A DNA stretch of 64,000 nt from Alphaproteobacteria bacterium (GCA_030425925.1 JAUHZO010000009.1:1-64000); one strand, 5' to 3'. Shown: positions 26,354-37,924, counted from the stretch's first letter. Notes: generated from the letters alone by a model not told the origin. Program-made: numbers and translations.

Positions 26354-26959
26354 TCAGGCCAGATAGCCGAAATCCGGCATCACGGCAGCAAACGGCAGCA
26401 CCGGACGCCCGTCCGACCCCCGCGGCATATGGCCAGCAATGGCCAGCGTGGCATAGCCATGCACCATTGACCACAGCATCCATTCGGTGCGCAATTGCCT
26501 GTCCATCGCCACCGGCAGCGCCAGAGCCGGCCAGTCAAGCCCTTCGGCCAGCCCGGTCAGCACCGCCCGGCTTGTCGCGGCGGCAGCGCGCAGGTCCGGA
26601 TCGTCCAGATCGCACATCAGGGGCGAGAACATCAACTGAAACAGCGCCGGGTGATCCAGCGCAAAGCCGACATAGCCTTCGGCGGCCGCGCGCAGCCGCG
26701 TCCGACGATCCGCGCCGTCGGGCAATTGCGCCTGCATCGCCGCGGCATGTCGGCGAAACCCTTCGGCCGCGATGGCCGAGGTCAGCCCGGTCAGCCCGCC
26801 AAAATGGTTCTTGGGCGCTGTATGGCTGACGCCCACGCGCGCGGCGATGGCCCGCAGCGACAGCCCCTCCAGCCCCGCCTCTTCCAGCAGGTCCAGCCCA
26901 GCCGCCACCAGCGCCTGTTTCAGCGCGCCGTGGTGGTATTTTTTCTCATTTTCTGCCAA
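26354..26959 (-). CDS. TetR/AcrR-family transcriptional regulator
   Basis: About 201 residues. The N-terminal helix-turn-helix is GLEGLSLRAIAARVGVSHTA followed by PKNHFGGLTGL, a TetR DNA-binding domain; the C-terminal half resembles the TetR_C_33/WHG type ligand domain (LFQLMFSP). The start is uncertain: no ATG is in frame close to the domain, and TTG 26957-26959 preceded by GAGAGGGG fits best, giving LAENEKKYHHG. It is divergent from the ABA4-like gene, whose promoter it probably controls. Confidence 0.85.
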   Translation of the reverse strand: MAENEKKYHHGALKQALVAAGLDLLEEAGLEGLSLRAIAARVGVSHTAPKNHFGGLTGLTSAIAAEGFRRHAAAMQAQLPDGADRRTRLRAAAEGYVGFALDHPALFQLMFSPLMCDLDDPDLRAAAATSRAVLTGLAEGLDWPALALPVAMDRQLRTEWMLWSMVHGYATLAIAGHMPRGSDGRPVLPFAAVMPDFGYLA

Positions 26960-26998
26960 GCACTTACCCCTCTCATCTTTCCAGCGTAAACATTTCCT

Positions 26999-27012
26999 CT
27001 TGCCTCGGCAAG
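26999..27012. promoter_or_regulatory. Candidate TetR operator
   Basis: CTTGCCTCGGCAAG is a 14-bp palindrome with 6-bp arms in the 97-bp gap between the divergent TetR gene and the ABA4-like gene, where an autoregulatory operator is expected. Confidence 0.4.
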
Positions 27013-27056
27013 CCCGCTTCCCAATTATGTTGACAGTGGAAACTTGGAGCCCCGAC

Positions 27057-27500
27057 ATGACCCCGGAAACCCTGTTCGCCCTGCTTGGCCCGCCCACTCT
27101 GCTGGGCTGGGCGATCCTGATCCTTGGCCCCCGGCGCTATGCCCTGCTGAATGCGCTGCCCGCCTATGTCCTGCCCGGCGCCATGTCCGCCCTTTATGGC
27201 GCGCTGGCCCTGACCTATTTCGCCGGAACCGGCGGGGGCTATGGCAGTCTGGACGCGGTGCGCCAGCTGCTGTCCTCGGACGGGGCGCTGCTGGCGGGCT
27301 GGGTGCATTACCTGGCCTTCGACATGATGATCGGCGCGCTGATGGCGCGGCGGATGGATGCCGCCGGCCTCGCGCGCTGGCTGCAGGCGCCGGTGCTGCT
27401 GCTCACCTTCCTGTTCGGCCCGGTCGGCGCGCTCATCGCCATGCTGCTGACCCTGCGTCTTCCCGTTGATCCAATGGAGCCCGCCCATGACCACAACTGA
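27057..27500 (+). CDS. ABA4-like (DUF4281) membrane protein
   Basis: 147 residues with four hydrophobic segments; start MTPETLFALLGPPTLLGWAI, and the AGWVHYLAFDMMIGALMARR segment is typical of the ABA4-like/DUF4281 family. In plants ABA4 is needed for neoxanthin formation; in bacteria the function is unknown. It overlaps the next gene by 14 bp and is divergent from the TetR regulator. Confidence 0.8.
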   Translation: MTPETLFALLGPPTLLGWAILILGPRRYALLNALPAYVLPGAMSALYGALALTYFAGTGGGYGSLDAVRQLLSSDGALLAGWVHYLAFDMMIGALMARRMDAAGLARWLQAPVLLLTFLFGPVGALIAMLLTLRLPVDPMEPAHDHN

Positions 27501-28284
27501 CCTCTCGCTGCCCGCCACGCCGCGCCTGTTTCGCGACCTGACCGCCTTCGCCGTGGCCCTGACTCTCGTCACGGCGCTTTGGGGCCTGCTGGACCCCCGC
27601 CTGATCGAGGGAGTCCCGGTCTGGCAGAAACCGTTCAAGTTCTCGCTCAGCTTCGTGGTTCTGTTCGCCACGCTGCACTGGCTGGACCTGCGCCTGTCGC
27701 CATTCGTCCGCGACACCCGGCTTTACCGGGGCACAGGGGTGGCGATGGGTGTGGCGATGCTGTCGGAAATGGGCTGGATCCTCTGGCAGGCCGCCCATGG
27801 CCGGGCGTCGCATTTCAACTACGACACCCCGTTCGAGGCGCTGATGTACGGTACCGTCATGCTGATCGGCGCCTTGGCGCTGGTGGCGGGGATCGGCGCG
27901 ATCGGCTGGCAGGCGGGCCGGGATGACGGGGCACGGCTTGGCCCGGCCACCCGGACCGGCGTGGTGCAGGGTTTCCTGATCTCGGCCGGGGTGACGCTGG
28001 TGGTGGCCCTGACCATGAGCGCGACCGGCCGCCATGTGGGTGTGCATCCCGAGGGCGGCGCGGTGGTGCCGTTGTTTGACTGGTCCGGCGTGGTGGGGGA
28101 CTTGAGGCCCGCGCATTTTCTCAGCCTGCACGCCATGCAGGTCCTGCCGCTGCTCGGCCTTGCACTGGACTGGCTGAAGGCACCGGGCCGCTGGGTCAGC
28201 TTGGCCGCCATGGCCTATGTCGCGCTGACGCTGGCGGTCTTTGTCCAGGCGCTCATGGGCCAGCCGCTTCTGCGGCTGGGCTGA
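27487..28284 (+). CDS. Multi-pass membrane protein of unknown function
   Basis: 265 residues with about seven or eight hydrophobic segments and conserved-looking features such as GVPVWQKPFKFSLSF, EMGWILWQAAHGRASHFNYD, SATGRHVGVHPEGG and RPAHFLSLHAMQVLPLLG. His and Asn residues at membrane boundaries suggest a cofactor or catalytic role, but I do not recognise the family. ATG 27487 lies inside the preceding ABA4-like gene, so the two are co-translated and likely share a TetR-controlled function. Confidence 0.75.
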   Translation: MTTTDLSLPATPRLFRDLTAFAVALTLVTALWGLLDPRLIEGVPVWQKPFKFSLSFVVLFATLHWLDLRLSPFVRDTRLYRGTGVAMGVAMLSEMGWILWQAAHGRASHFNYDTPFEALMYGTVMLIGALALVAGIGAIGWQAGRDDGARLGPATRTGVVQGFLISAGVTLVVALTMSATGRHVGVHPEGGAVVPLFDWSGVVGDLRPAHFLSLHAMQVLPLLGLALDWLKAPGRWVSLAAMAYVALTLAVFVQALMGQPLLRLG

Positions 28285-28291
28285 GGCCTGC

Positions 28292-28351
28292 GGGACGGTG
28301 GGCGGGGCGACGTTCCGGCCAGAGGCCGGAACAAGCGCCGTCAGCCGTCCC
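28292..28351. repeat. Intergenic repeat family B, copy 1
   Basis: A 60-bp palindromic element, GGGACGGTGGGCGGGGCGA then GTTCCGG...CCGGAAC and GCGCCGTCAGCCGTCCC. A close copy is at 63203-63263. It lies at the convergent end of two genes and contains the stop codon of the DUF2842 gene at 28341-28343, so it may terminate from both sides. Confidence 0.75.
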
Positions 28352-28577
28352 CGAGGTCGGGATCGGCCTGTCCGATGCCGCGAAAGACCGCCCGGAACGG
28401 CAGCGCCCAGACGATCCCCAGCACCACAAACACGACAAACTCCACCCCCGTGGGGATGCCCGGCCAGGTGCGGCGCAGCCAGTCCGCCGCGGTCACGGCG
28501 GCCACGATATAGGTCGGCAGACCGACCAGAAGGATCACCAGCGACCAGCGCCGCCTTGCTTTGTAACTGAGTGCCAT
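28341..28577 (-). CDS. DUF2842 membrane protein
   Basis: 78 residues with two membrane segments (WSLVILLVGLPTYIVAAVTA and FVVFVVLGIVWALPF) and a basic N-terminus (YKARRRW), matching DUF2842, a small alphaproteobacterial family of unknown function. It begins 9 bp after the purA stop on the same strand, so it is probably co-transcribed with purA. Confidence 0.8.
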   Translation of the reverse strand: MALSYKARRRWSLVILLVGLPTYIVAAVTAADWLRRTWPGIPTGVEFVVFVVLGIVWALPFRAVFRGIGQADPDLGDG

Positions 28578-28586
28578 GGGGCGGAG

Positions 28587-29879
<1,293 letters not shown>

Positions 29880-30018
29880 CTCAAAGCCCTTTCGCCGGTG
29901 ACAAACCCGCACGTGTATAGCCCCGGCCTCGGGGCGGCGAAACCGCGAAATTGTCACGTCGCGCTGGACAAGTGCCCGCTGCCGGTGCAACCAGTCCCCG
30001 CGCATCCCGGAGGGTTTC

Positions 30019-30414
30019 ATGAGTTTCCTGATCCGCTGGCTCTTTGCCTTTCTGCTGCTGGCCGCGACCTACAATCCGACGCCCTACAATTTTGTCCGCT
30101 GGGCCGCGGCGAGTTTTGACAGCCAGCTGCCGCTGACGGTGCTGTTCGGGCTGCTGCTGTTTGTCGGCTACGTGATCTACCTGCGCGCCACGCTGCGCTC
30201 CATCGGGGCGTTCGGCATGTTGCTGGTGCTGGCGCTGGTGGGCGCGATCCTGTGGGTGCTGTGGGATCTTGGCCTGCTGGACCTGTCCGATCCGCAACTG
30301 GCCACCTGGATTGGCCTGCTGGCGCTGTCCATCGTTCTGGGGGTCGGGCTCAGCTGGTCGATCATCCGGCGCCGGCTGTCGGGCCAGGTCGACATGGACG
30401 ACGTGGACGAGTAG
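30019..30414 (+). CDS. DUF6524 family membrane protein
   Basis: 131 residues with four hydrophobic segments, start [23 protein letters not shown]-x-YNF-x-RW is characteristic of DUF6524. Acidic tail (DMDDVDE). Function unknown. ATG 30019 has GGAGGG upstream. It ends 2 bp from the convergent nitrile hydratase accessory gene. Confidence 0.75.
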   Translation: MSFLIRWLFAFLLLAATYNPTPYNFVRWAAASFDSQLPLTVLFGLLLFVGYVIYLRATLRSIGAFGMLLVLALVGAILWVLWDLGLLDLSDPQLATWIGLLALSIVLGVGLSWSIIRRRLSGQVDMDDVDE

Positions 30415-30416
30415 GA

Positions 30417-30743
30417 TCAGTCCTGAGCCAGCCGCACCGGCTGGCCATGCGGCGTGCTCAGATAGGCCCGTTCCCAATCCGCCTGCAGGGCCGTCAGCAC
30501 CTGCGCCTCGGCCAGGCCTTTTACGGCGCAGATCCGTTCCAGCGCCACGATCCAGGCCCGGAAATAGTCGTCGCCGCCATTCAGCACCCCGTCCTGCCCG
30601 CGATCCCGCCCGTGTTCGGCCAGCACGGTGCCGAAGACCTGCGTCCATTCCGGCCAGGTGAATGCGCCCCGCGCTTCCAGATGCACGGCCAGCGCAAAGG
30701 CCTGCGCGTGCCACGGGGCCTCGAACGCAGGCTCGGGTCTCAT
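30417..30743 (-). CDS. Nitrile hydratase accessory protein
   Basis: 108 residues matching the N-terminal beta-subunit-like accessory family that delivers cobalt to, or activates, nitrile hydratase (PEPAFEAPWHAQAFALAVHL, FTWPEWTQVF, YFRAWIVALERI). Start ATG 30741-30743 overlaps the stop of the beta subunit gene by 4 bp, so all three genes form one translationally coupled operon. Confidence 0.85.
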   Translation of the reverse strand: MRPEPAFEAPWHAQAFALAVHLEARGAFTWPEWTQVFGTVLAEHGRDRGQDGVLNGGDDYFRAWIVALERICAVKGLAEAQVLTALQADWERAYLSTPHGQPVRLAQD

Positions 30744-31411
30744 GCCACCGGCTCCAGGTAGCTTTCCCACAGGTCGCAGGTCACCTCGTCGCCCGGCGCC
30801 GCCTCGGGCCAGAGCGTGTCTGCCGCAAAGCGCACGGTATAGAGCGGCTCGGGCCGTTCGCCCAGGTCGTGCGCGTTGGCATCGGGCAGGACATGCGCGC
30901 CATGCGCCAGGATCAACGTGCCCTCGGCCCCCGCGGCGTAGGATGGCAGGCGGGTGTGCCCGCCCGGCACAAAGGCGTTCTGCGCCCGCGGGCGCGTCCG
31001 GACCCTGTCGCCCGGCCGGAACCGCGGCGGCGGCCCCGTGCGCGATGTCGGCCCACCCGAGGCCAGCACGGCAGGCACCTGTTCCGCCGCCAGACGCCGC
31101 GCCGACAGATCGGAGGGCGCGGGCTCTGCCCCGGCCAGTTCCGCGCGCGTCACCACGCCGCGCGACACCAGCAGGTCGGCCAGACCGGCCAGCCATTTCT
31201 CGTAATACGAAAACCGCGCATAATCGCCCGGCGACAGCCGTTCGCGCGCGTGCCGCGAGATGTCGAGGTTCCACTGCCCCAGCGCGCCCGAGGCCAGGGT
31301 CAGCGCCATGGCCCGCCCGTGCCAAGGCTCTGCAATAAGAGGTGCGCTTTCCGGCTCCGGCGCCACCGGCCCGTCGCCATGGCGCCCGCCCATGTCGTGC
31401 ACGCGGCTCAT
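30740..31411 (-). CDS. nthB: Nitrile hydratase subunit beta
   Basis: 223 residues; starts [16 protein letters not shown] as nitrile hydratase beta subunits do, with RYYEKWL-like [14 protein letters not shown] in the middle and a C-terminal SH3-like region ([34 protein letters not shown]). With the alpha subunit it hydrates nitriles to amides. It overlaps both neighbours by 4 bp. Confidence 0.92.
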   Translation of the reverse strand: MSRVHDMGGRHGDGPVAPEPESAPLIAEPWHGRAMALTLASGALGQWNLDISRHARERLSPGDYARFSYYEKWLAGLADLLVSRGVVTRAELAGAEPAPSDLSARRLAAEQVPAVLASGGPTSRTGPPPRFRPGDRVRTRPRAQNAFVPGGHTRLPSYAAGAEGTLILAHGAHVLPDANAHDLGERPEPLYTVRFAADTLWPEAAPGDEVTCDLWESYLEPVA

Positions 31412-32022
31412 GCCGGACCCCGGGCCAGGCCCGCCCCCACCATCGCGTCGCGCCCGACGAGATCGGCCAGTGCGTCCTCGGACCACCCTTCGGTGCCTTC
31501 CGGGCGCATCGGGATCACGAGATAGCGGATTTCCGCCGTGGAATCCCAGACCCGCACGCTCTGACCTTCGGCCAGTGTCACACCGAACTCCGCCAGCACC
31601 CCGCGCGGGTCGCGCACGGCGCGAGCGCGGTAGGCGTCGGACTTGTACCACGACGGCGGCAGCCCAAGCAGCGGCCACGGGTAGCAGGAGCACAAGGTGC
31701 AGACCACAAGATTGTGCTGACGGGCCGTGTTCTCCACCGCCACCAGATGCTCGCCCTGCCGGCCGTGATACCCCAGCGCGGCGCAGGCCGCGGTGGCATC
31801 CTCCAGCAGCGTCGCGCGAAAGGACGGATCGCTCCACGCCCGCGCCACCACGCGGGCGCCGTTGCGCGGCCCGACCTTCTCGGAATAGGTCTCGATGATG
31901 ACATCCAGCGCGCCGGGGTCGATCAGCCCCTTGCGGGTCAGAAGCGTCTCCAGCGCCCGGACCCGCAATTCGGGCTCGGGCGGCAACAGGCTGTGCGGGT
32001 GGTCGGGATCGTCATGTGCCAT
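31408..32022 (-). CDS. nthA: Nitrile hydratase subunit alpha, cobalt type
   Basis: 204 residues. The metal-binding motif [10 protein letters not shown] has Cys at 108, 111 and 113; Thr at 109 (CTLCSC) marks cobalt-type enzymes, whereas iron types have Ser. [19 protein letters not shown] follows as in the family. Start ATG 32020-32022. Catalyses hydration of nitriles to amides in the cytoplasm. No amidase, aldoxime dehydratase or cobalt transporter is adjacent, so the substrate source is not clear from context. Confidence 0.93.
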   Translation of the reverse strand: MAHDDPDHPHSLLPPEPELRVRALETLLTRKGLIDPGALDVIIETYSEKVGPRNGARVVARAWSDPSFRATLLEDATAACAALGYHGRQGEHLVAVENTARQHNLVVCTLCSCYPWPLLGLPPSWYKSDAYRARAVRDPRGVLAEFGVTLAEGQSVRVWDSTAEIRYLVIPMRPEGTEGWSEDALADLVGRDAMVGAGLARGPA

Positions 32023-32124
32023 GGCCGCAGCTTGCCCGCGCGCGCCGCGGCAGACAAGAGCCTGCTTGCGCCGCCCCCGGCCTTCCCCTACATACCCGCC
32101 AAACCGCACGACCCGCAGGCCCCC

Positions 32125-32493
32125 ATGGAAAACGTCCTCCTGATCATCCTTCTCCTTCTCGCGCTCGCCGTTGTCGGCGTCGTGCTGCTGCAGCGCAACG
32201 AAGGCGGCGGTCTGGGCATGGGCGGTGGTGGTGGCGGGGCCATGGGTCAACGTTCGTCCGCCACGGCGCTGACCAAGCTGACCTGGGCCTTTGGCGTGGC
32301 CTTCATGGCCTGCGCGCTGGCGATCACGATCCTGGCGGCCCGCAATGCCGAGGGCACGTCGGTGATGGACCGGATCGGCACGGGCACCGTCAACGAAGCG
32401 CCGGCCGCCCCGGGCGAGATCGACACCGACGCACTGTTGCCGCCGCCGGGCGACCTTGACCCCGACGCGCCGCTGGTGCCGCGCGCCGACTGA
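32125..32493 (+). CDS. secG: Preprotein translocase subunit SecG
   Basis: 122 residues with two membrane segments ([20 protein letters not shown] and [19 protein letters not shown]) separated by the glycine-rich loop [14 protein letters not shown] typical of SecG, plus a Pro/Asp-rich C-terminal extension common in alphaproteobacteria. Part of the SecYEG channel. Start ATG 32125. Located upstream of pyrG, a common arrangement. Confidence 0.93.
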   Translation: MENVLLIILLLLALAVVGVVLLQRNEGGGLGMGGGGGGAMGQRSSATALTKLTWAFGVAFMACALAITILAARNAEGTSVMDRIGTGTVNEAPAAPGEIDTDALLPPPGDLDPDAPLVPRAD

Positions 32494-32501
32494 CCGGTCG
32501 T

Positions 32502-32786
32502 CTAGAACAGGAAGGCGTCCACGTCGTCCTGGGCCGGCACAAGCGGCCCGACATCCAGCAGCAGAAGGTCCTTTTGCTCTTCCGACCCCGCGGGTTTCGG
32601 GGTGGTTTGATGCATGGTCGAAATCTCGATCCAGCCGTCCCGCTGCTTTGCACTTGCCGGCTGGAACTGGAAGCTGTCCTCGCCCGACATCGCCTGAACC
32701 AGTTCCCCGTCCGAGCGCAGCCCGGCATTGCGCACGACACCTGCGCTGTGATCCTCGTTCTGAAGCACGTCAGTCGTTTTGGGCAT
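32502..32786 (-). CDS. Hypothetical protein (94 aa)
   Basis: 94 residues, start [20 protein letters not shown] from ATG 32784-32786, with GGAG at useful distance upstream. The sequence is polar, without signal peptide or membrane segment; it ends [10 protein letters not shown] recognise no family. It lies between secG (convergent) and pyrG (divergent). A longer frame to 32873 exists but the added part looks non-coding. Confidence 0.6.
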   Translation of the reverse strand: MPKTTDVLQNEDHSAGVVRNAGLRSDGELVQAMSGEDSFQFQPASAKQRDGWIEISTMHQTTPKPAGSEEQKDLLLLDVGPLVPAQDDVDAFLF

Positions 32787-33033
32787 ATCGTCGTCTCCAA
32801 TCCTGATCTGCCCCGAAACTGGCACAGTCCGGACCGCGCCGCAGGTCTGGAAAACCAGACGCCCGTCCCCCACAAGCTACAACAGCTTGCCTTCGCGGCA
32901 CACAAGGCCGCAGCATCTAGACGTTGGCTGGACATCCCCGCCCGAATCTTCTATTGCTCAAATCCCGTGACAAGGCGGCTGGAAACAGCGGCGTCGAACA
33001 GTTTTTTCGTTCAAAATCGCGGGGTTCGCCGAC

Positions 33034-34677
<1,644 letters not shown>

Positions 34678-34703
34678 ATGGGCACCCCCCGCTGTGAAAT
34701 GCC

Positions 34704-34769
34704 GTAGGGTGCGTGCTCGCACGCACCGTCCGTGTGCACCCGTAGGGCGGGGTTCACCCCGCCGCCCCT
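34704..34769. repeat. Repeat family C, two units
   Basis: GTAGGGTGCGTGCTCGCACG-type unit at 34704-34727 and GTAGGGCGGGGTTCACCCCG-type unit at 34742-34763; each is GTAGGG followed by a short palindrome. A third unit is at 51236-51257. The element fills the 93-bp gap between the convergent pyrG and the next minus-strand gene. Confidence 0.7.
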
Positions 34770-34770
34770 C

Positions 34771-35256
34771 TCACCCCGTCAGAAGCGTCCACACACATCC
34801 CCACCCGCTCGGCCCGCTGCACAGGCTGGTGCCGACGCGGTCGCCCATCAGGTAGAGGAACCCGCCAAAGCCCAACCCGTGCGTGAACAGCACCATCCGC
34901 GCGCGCCCGTCATGGGCGGTGCGCAGCAGCGCTCCGTTCAGGTCGGGAAAGGAGCGGTTGAGGCGGCGGAACTCGCGGCTCATGGTCACCGCGATGTCGT
35001 AATGCTGGCGCAGCGCCTGACCGTTGACAAAGGTGAAGCCGGCGATGGCCACGCCGAACAGCGCCGCAAAGCCAAGGCCGATCTGACCCTGGTAGAAATG
35101 CAGGAACCCGATGAGCGGTATGTACGAGGTGATGAACAAACCCCAGATGAAATCGATCTTCTGCCAGATCATCACGTAGACCCGCAGGTATTCCAGCAAT
35201 TCCTTTTCCCGCGCCTCGGCATCGGCCAACATCTTCTGCCCTCTCGACAAATCCAT
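34771..35256 (-). CDS. Hypothetical membrane protein (161 aa)
   Basis: 161 residues, start MDLSRGQKMLADAEAREKEL at ATG 35254-35256. An N-terminal charged helix is followed by two membrane segments (FIWGLFITSYIPLIGFLHFY and GLGFAALFGVAIAGFTFVNG) and a third weaker hydrophobic stretch near the C-terminus. I do not recognise the family. The charged N-terminal helix followed by paired helices is compatible with a membrane-associated scaffold, but that is a guess. Confidence 0.6.
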   Translation of the reverse strand: MDLSRGQKMLADAEAREKELLEYLRVYVMIWQKIDFIWGLFITSYIPLIGFLHFYQGQIGLGFAALFGVAIAGFTFVNGQALRQHYDIAVTMSREFRRLNRSFPDLNGALLRTAHDGRARMVLFTHGLGFGGFLYLMGDRVGTSLCSGPSGWGCVWTLLTG

Positions 35257-35424
35257 GCGACCATACCCGCCCCACGCGCCGCGGCAACCCCTGCCGGACA
35301 CAGGTGTGCGGCCAGTGGTCCGGACTGCGCGGGGGGCCGGGACGTCGCGCCGCAGGGCCCGCACCCCGTCCCCCCTTTCCCCCGCCGCCCCGGCTGCTAC
35401 CCTTGTCTTGCAACGGAGCCTGTC

Positions 35425-36087
35425 ATGCGCCTGATCGTCCCGTCCCTGCTGGTTCTTCTGGCATTTGCCTCCGCGCCCTTTGCCTGGCATGCGCTGGACC
35501 GTGCCGCCGGGGCCGCGCTGGGTGAGGCCGAGGCGCTGGGGCGGCTGTTTCATCCCGGTGCCGGGATGGCCAACCTGACGATCTTTCTGCACATGGCGAC
35601 GGGCGCGGTGATCTCGGTCGCCGTGCCGCTGCAACTGATCCCGGCGATTCGGCGGCGCTGGCCGCGCCTGCACCGCACCAGCGGTCATGTGCTGGCGGCA
35701 ACGGCGGCGCTGACCGCGTTGGCCGGGCTGGTCTACATCGCGCTCAGGGGCACGGTGGGCGGGGCGTGGATGTCGGCCTGGTTCGCGCTTTACGGCGGGC
35801 TGATGCTGCTGGCGGCCGTCCAGACGGTGCGCCAGGCCGTGCTGCGGAACATCGAACGCCATCGCCGCTGGGCGCTGCGCCTGATGGTGCTGGCGGTGGG
35901 GTCGTTCCTCTACCGCGTGCATTACGGGCTGTGGTTCCTGCTGGCCGACGGGGTTGGCGTGTCACGCGACTTTACCGGCCCATTCGACCGGGTGCAGGTG
36001 TTTGCCTTCTACCTGCCCTATCTGGCGATCCTGGAACTGGTGCTGGCGGCCGGGCGGAACCGGGCGCGTGCCCCGCGCCCGGCCTGA
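35425..36087 (+). CDS. DUF2306 family membrane protein
   Basis: 220 residues with about six or seven hydrophobic segments. FLHMATGAVISVAVPLQLIPAIRRRW then LHRTSGHV matches DUF2306, four-helix membrane proteins of unknown function with conserved His residues that may bind heme. Start ATG 35425, preceded by GGAG. It stands alone. Confidence 0.78.
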   Translation: MRLIVPSLLVLLAFASAPFAWHALDRAAGAALGEAEALGRLFHPGAGMANLTIFLHMATGAVISVAVPLQLIPAIRRRWPRLHRTSGHVLAATAALTALAGLVYIALRGTVGGAWMSAWFALYGGLMLLAAVQTVRQAVLRNIERHRRWALRLMVLAVGSFLYRVHYGLWFLLADGVGVSRDFTGPFDRVQVFAFYLPYLAILELVLAAGRNRARAPRPA

Positions 36088-36121
36088 CGGAAGGTTCCGG
36101 CGCAGGGCGCGCCGGCGGCTG

Positions 36122-36325
36122 TCAGACAGCCTCCCCCCGCTGTGCGAGATACTGGTCGAGCGGCACGATCTCGCTTTCCTTTGCGAAATCCTGCGTGGAC
36201 TCGTCACTGACCAGATCCTCTGCCGTTTCCAGTTGTTCGTCGAGGAAATCCTCGAAGGTCGACGACACCGCCAGCCCGATCCCGACCAGCAACAACATGC
36301 CGACCGCGCCCAAAGTCATGCCCAT
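36122..36325 (-). CDS. Small membrane-anchored acidic protein (67 aa)
   Basis: 67 residues, start MGMTLGAVGMLLLVGIGLAV: one membrane segment, then an acidic cytoplasmic-like tail (FEDFLDEQLETAEDLVSDES) ending LAQRGEAV. ATG 36323-36325 is preceded by AGGGGGC. No family recognised; coding potential is inferred from the start context and composition. Confidence 0.5.
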   Translation of the reverse strand: MGMTLGAVGMLLLVGIGLAVSSTFEDFLDEQLETAEDLVSDESTQDFAKESEIVPLDQYLAQRGEAV

Positions 36326-36435
36326 ATCAAAGCCCCCTATGATTGCTGCACGGCCAGCAGCATCGCGCACAGGGTTTAAGACGCGGTATATGACGCCCCC
36401 TTGCGCGGCAGCGCGCCGCAGCCTAGGCGATGGGC

Positions 36436-37221
36436 ATGCTGTCCTATCAACACGCCTATCACGCCGGAAACCTGGCCGATGTGCACAAGCACGCGGTTCT
36501 GGCCGCCGCGCTGTCCTATCTGACCCGCAAGGACAAGCCGCTGAGCTATCTCGAAACCCATGCCGGGCGCGGGCTGTACGATCTGTCCGGGGCCGAGGCA
36601 CAGCGCACCGGAGAGGCGGCGCAGGGGATCGCCCGGGCGCTGGCGGCGCTGCCCGGGGACAGCCCCTATCTTGCGGCCCTGCGCTTGGTCCGGGCACGGC
36701 ACGGGCCAACGGCCTATCCCGGCTCGCCGCTGATCGCCCAGGCGCTGCTGCGGCCCTGTGACCGGATGCACTTGGCCGAACTGCACCCCGCCGAACATGC
36801 CGCACTGGGTGCCACCCTGGCCGGGACGACGGCGCGGATCTGGCACCAGAACGGCTTCGACCTGGCGCAAAGCCTCTGCCCGCCCGATCCGCGCCGCGGG
36901 CTGATGCTGGTGGATCCCAGCTGGGAGGTGAAATCCGATTACGCCACCCTGCCCGGCTTTCTGGCCCGGATCGGGCGCAAGTGGAATGTCGGCGTGCTGA
37001 TGCTGTGGTACCCGCTGCTGCGCGACGCCCCGCACGCGTCCATGCTGGCGGCGTTGGAGGCGGCCTTTCCCGAGGCGCTGCGCCACGAGGTCGGCTTCCC
37101 CCCGGCCCGCGAGGGCCATCGCATGATCGGCTCGGGCCTGTTCGTGGTGAACCCGCCCTGGGCGTTGGCCGAGGCGGCAGCCGGGGTGGCGGCGCTGATC
37201 GACCGGATCACGGCGCGCTGA
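36436..37221 (+). CDS. rlmJ: 23S rRNA (adenine(2030)-N6)-methyltransferase
   Basis: 261 residues from ATG 36436 (another ATG lies two codons earlier). MLSYQHAYHAGNLADVHKHA matches the RlmJ N-terminus, THAGRGLYDL is the AdoMet region, and MLVDPSWEVKSDY is the catalytic DPPY-like motif, here DPSW. RlmJ methylates A2030 in 23S rRNA. Single gene. Confidence 0.93.
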   Translation: MLSYQHAYHAGNLADVHKHAVLAAALSYLTRKDKPLSYLETHAGRGLYDLSGAEAQRTGEAAQGIARALAALPGDSPYLAALRLVRARHGPTAYPGSPLIAQALLRPCDRMHLAELHPAEHAALGATLAGTTARIWHQNGFDLAQSLCPPDPRRGLMLVDPSWEVKSDYATLPGFLARIGRKWNVGVLMLWYPLLRDAPHASMLAALEAAFPEALRHEVGFPPAREGHRMIGSGLFVVNPPWALAEAAAGVAALIDRITAR

Positions 37222-37292
37222 GGCGGGTTTTGCGTGGCGGGCGGCGGGCGTTGCATGGTACAGATCCCGCAAGCGAGAATTGGGAACGCAGA

Positions 37293-37736
37293 ATGCTCGA
37301 ACGCCTGACCGCGCTGTTCCAGCGCAAGACCCCCGCCGAAACCCCGCTGCCCGCGCCCGACGCGCGGCTGGCGCTGGGCACCTTGCTGGTGCGCGTGGCC
37401 ATGGCCGACAAGGCCTATCTGTTCGAGGAGATCGAACAGATCGACCGGATCCTGGGCGAAGCCTACGGGCTGAACCCGGTCGAGGCCGCCAAGATGCGGG
37501 CGACCTGCGAAAAGCTGGCCTTTGCCATGGACGACGACCGGGAAATGGCGGAACTGGTGCGCGCCTCGGTGGAGTACGACCACCGGCGCGAGAAGGTGGA
37601 TGCGCTGTGGAAGGTGGTGCTGGCGGATGGCATCACGGATGACCGCGAGGCCGCGCTGGTGGACCTGGTCGAGGACGTGCTGGGCGTGAGCCGCGCGGAT
37701 TCCGAGGCGGCACGGGCCGCCGCGGTCATTCCCTGA
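37293..37736 (+). CDS. TerB-domain protein, first copy
   Basis: 147 residues of the TerB/tellurite resistance fold: an all-helical domain with paired acidic loops (VAMADKAYLFEEIEQIDRIL and VVLADGITDDREAALVDLVED) that resemble metal-binding sites in TerB. The stop is part of a 38-bp tandem repeat that follows. No other ter genes are present, so a general stress or regulatory role is more likely than tellurite resistance. Confidence 0.82.
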   Translation: MLERLTALFQRKTPAETPLPAPDARLALGTLLVRVAMADKAYLFEEIEQIDRILGEAYGLNPVEAAKMRATCEKLAFAMDDDREMAELVRASVEYDHRREKVDALWKVVLADGITDDREAALVDLVEDVLGVSRADSEAARAAAVIP

Positions 37737-37810
37737 ACGCGCCGGTTTTTGGGAAAAACCGGGAGGGGCCCTGACCGCGCCGGTTTTTGGGAAAAACCGG
37801 GAGGGGGCCA
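37735..37810. repeat. Tandem 38-bp hairpin repeat between TerB genes
   Basis: Two copies of a 38-bp unit (period 37738 to 37776), each with the perfect hairpin CCGGTTTTT-GGG-AAAAACCGG followed by GAGGGG. The first unit begins at the CCCTGA that contains the stop codon of the first TerB gene. Possible terminator or attenuator, or mRNA stabiliser. Confidence 0.75.
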
Positions 37811-37900
37811 GCCCCCTCTTGGCCCCCAATTTCATTGTGGGCCAATTCACCCCCGGACCATTTGCCGGAAAGATGAAAGCAGGAAGTGTTTTCTTTTGGG
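37805..37900 (-). repeat. Intergenic repeat family A-related element, copy 3
   Basis: Read on the minus strand it gives CTGCTTTCATCTTTC, then AAATGG, CCGGGGGTGAATTGGCCC and a GGGGGC...GCCCCC palindrome. The TGAATTGGCCC and GGGGGC blocks recur at 55430-55550. It makes up most of the space between the two TerB genes. Confidence 0.55.
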
Positions 37901-37924
37901 GGCTTTCGCGCCTATCTATCTGCC

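Noticed and set aside
27031-27036. TTGACA as the -35 box of the ABA4-like gene
   Set aside because: It is only about 20 bp before the ATG, leaving no room for a -10 and a leader; it may be part of an operator.
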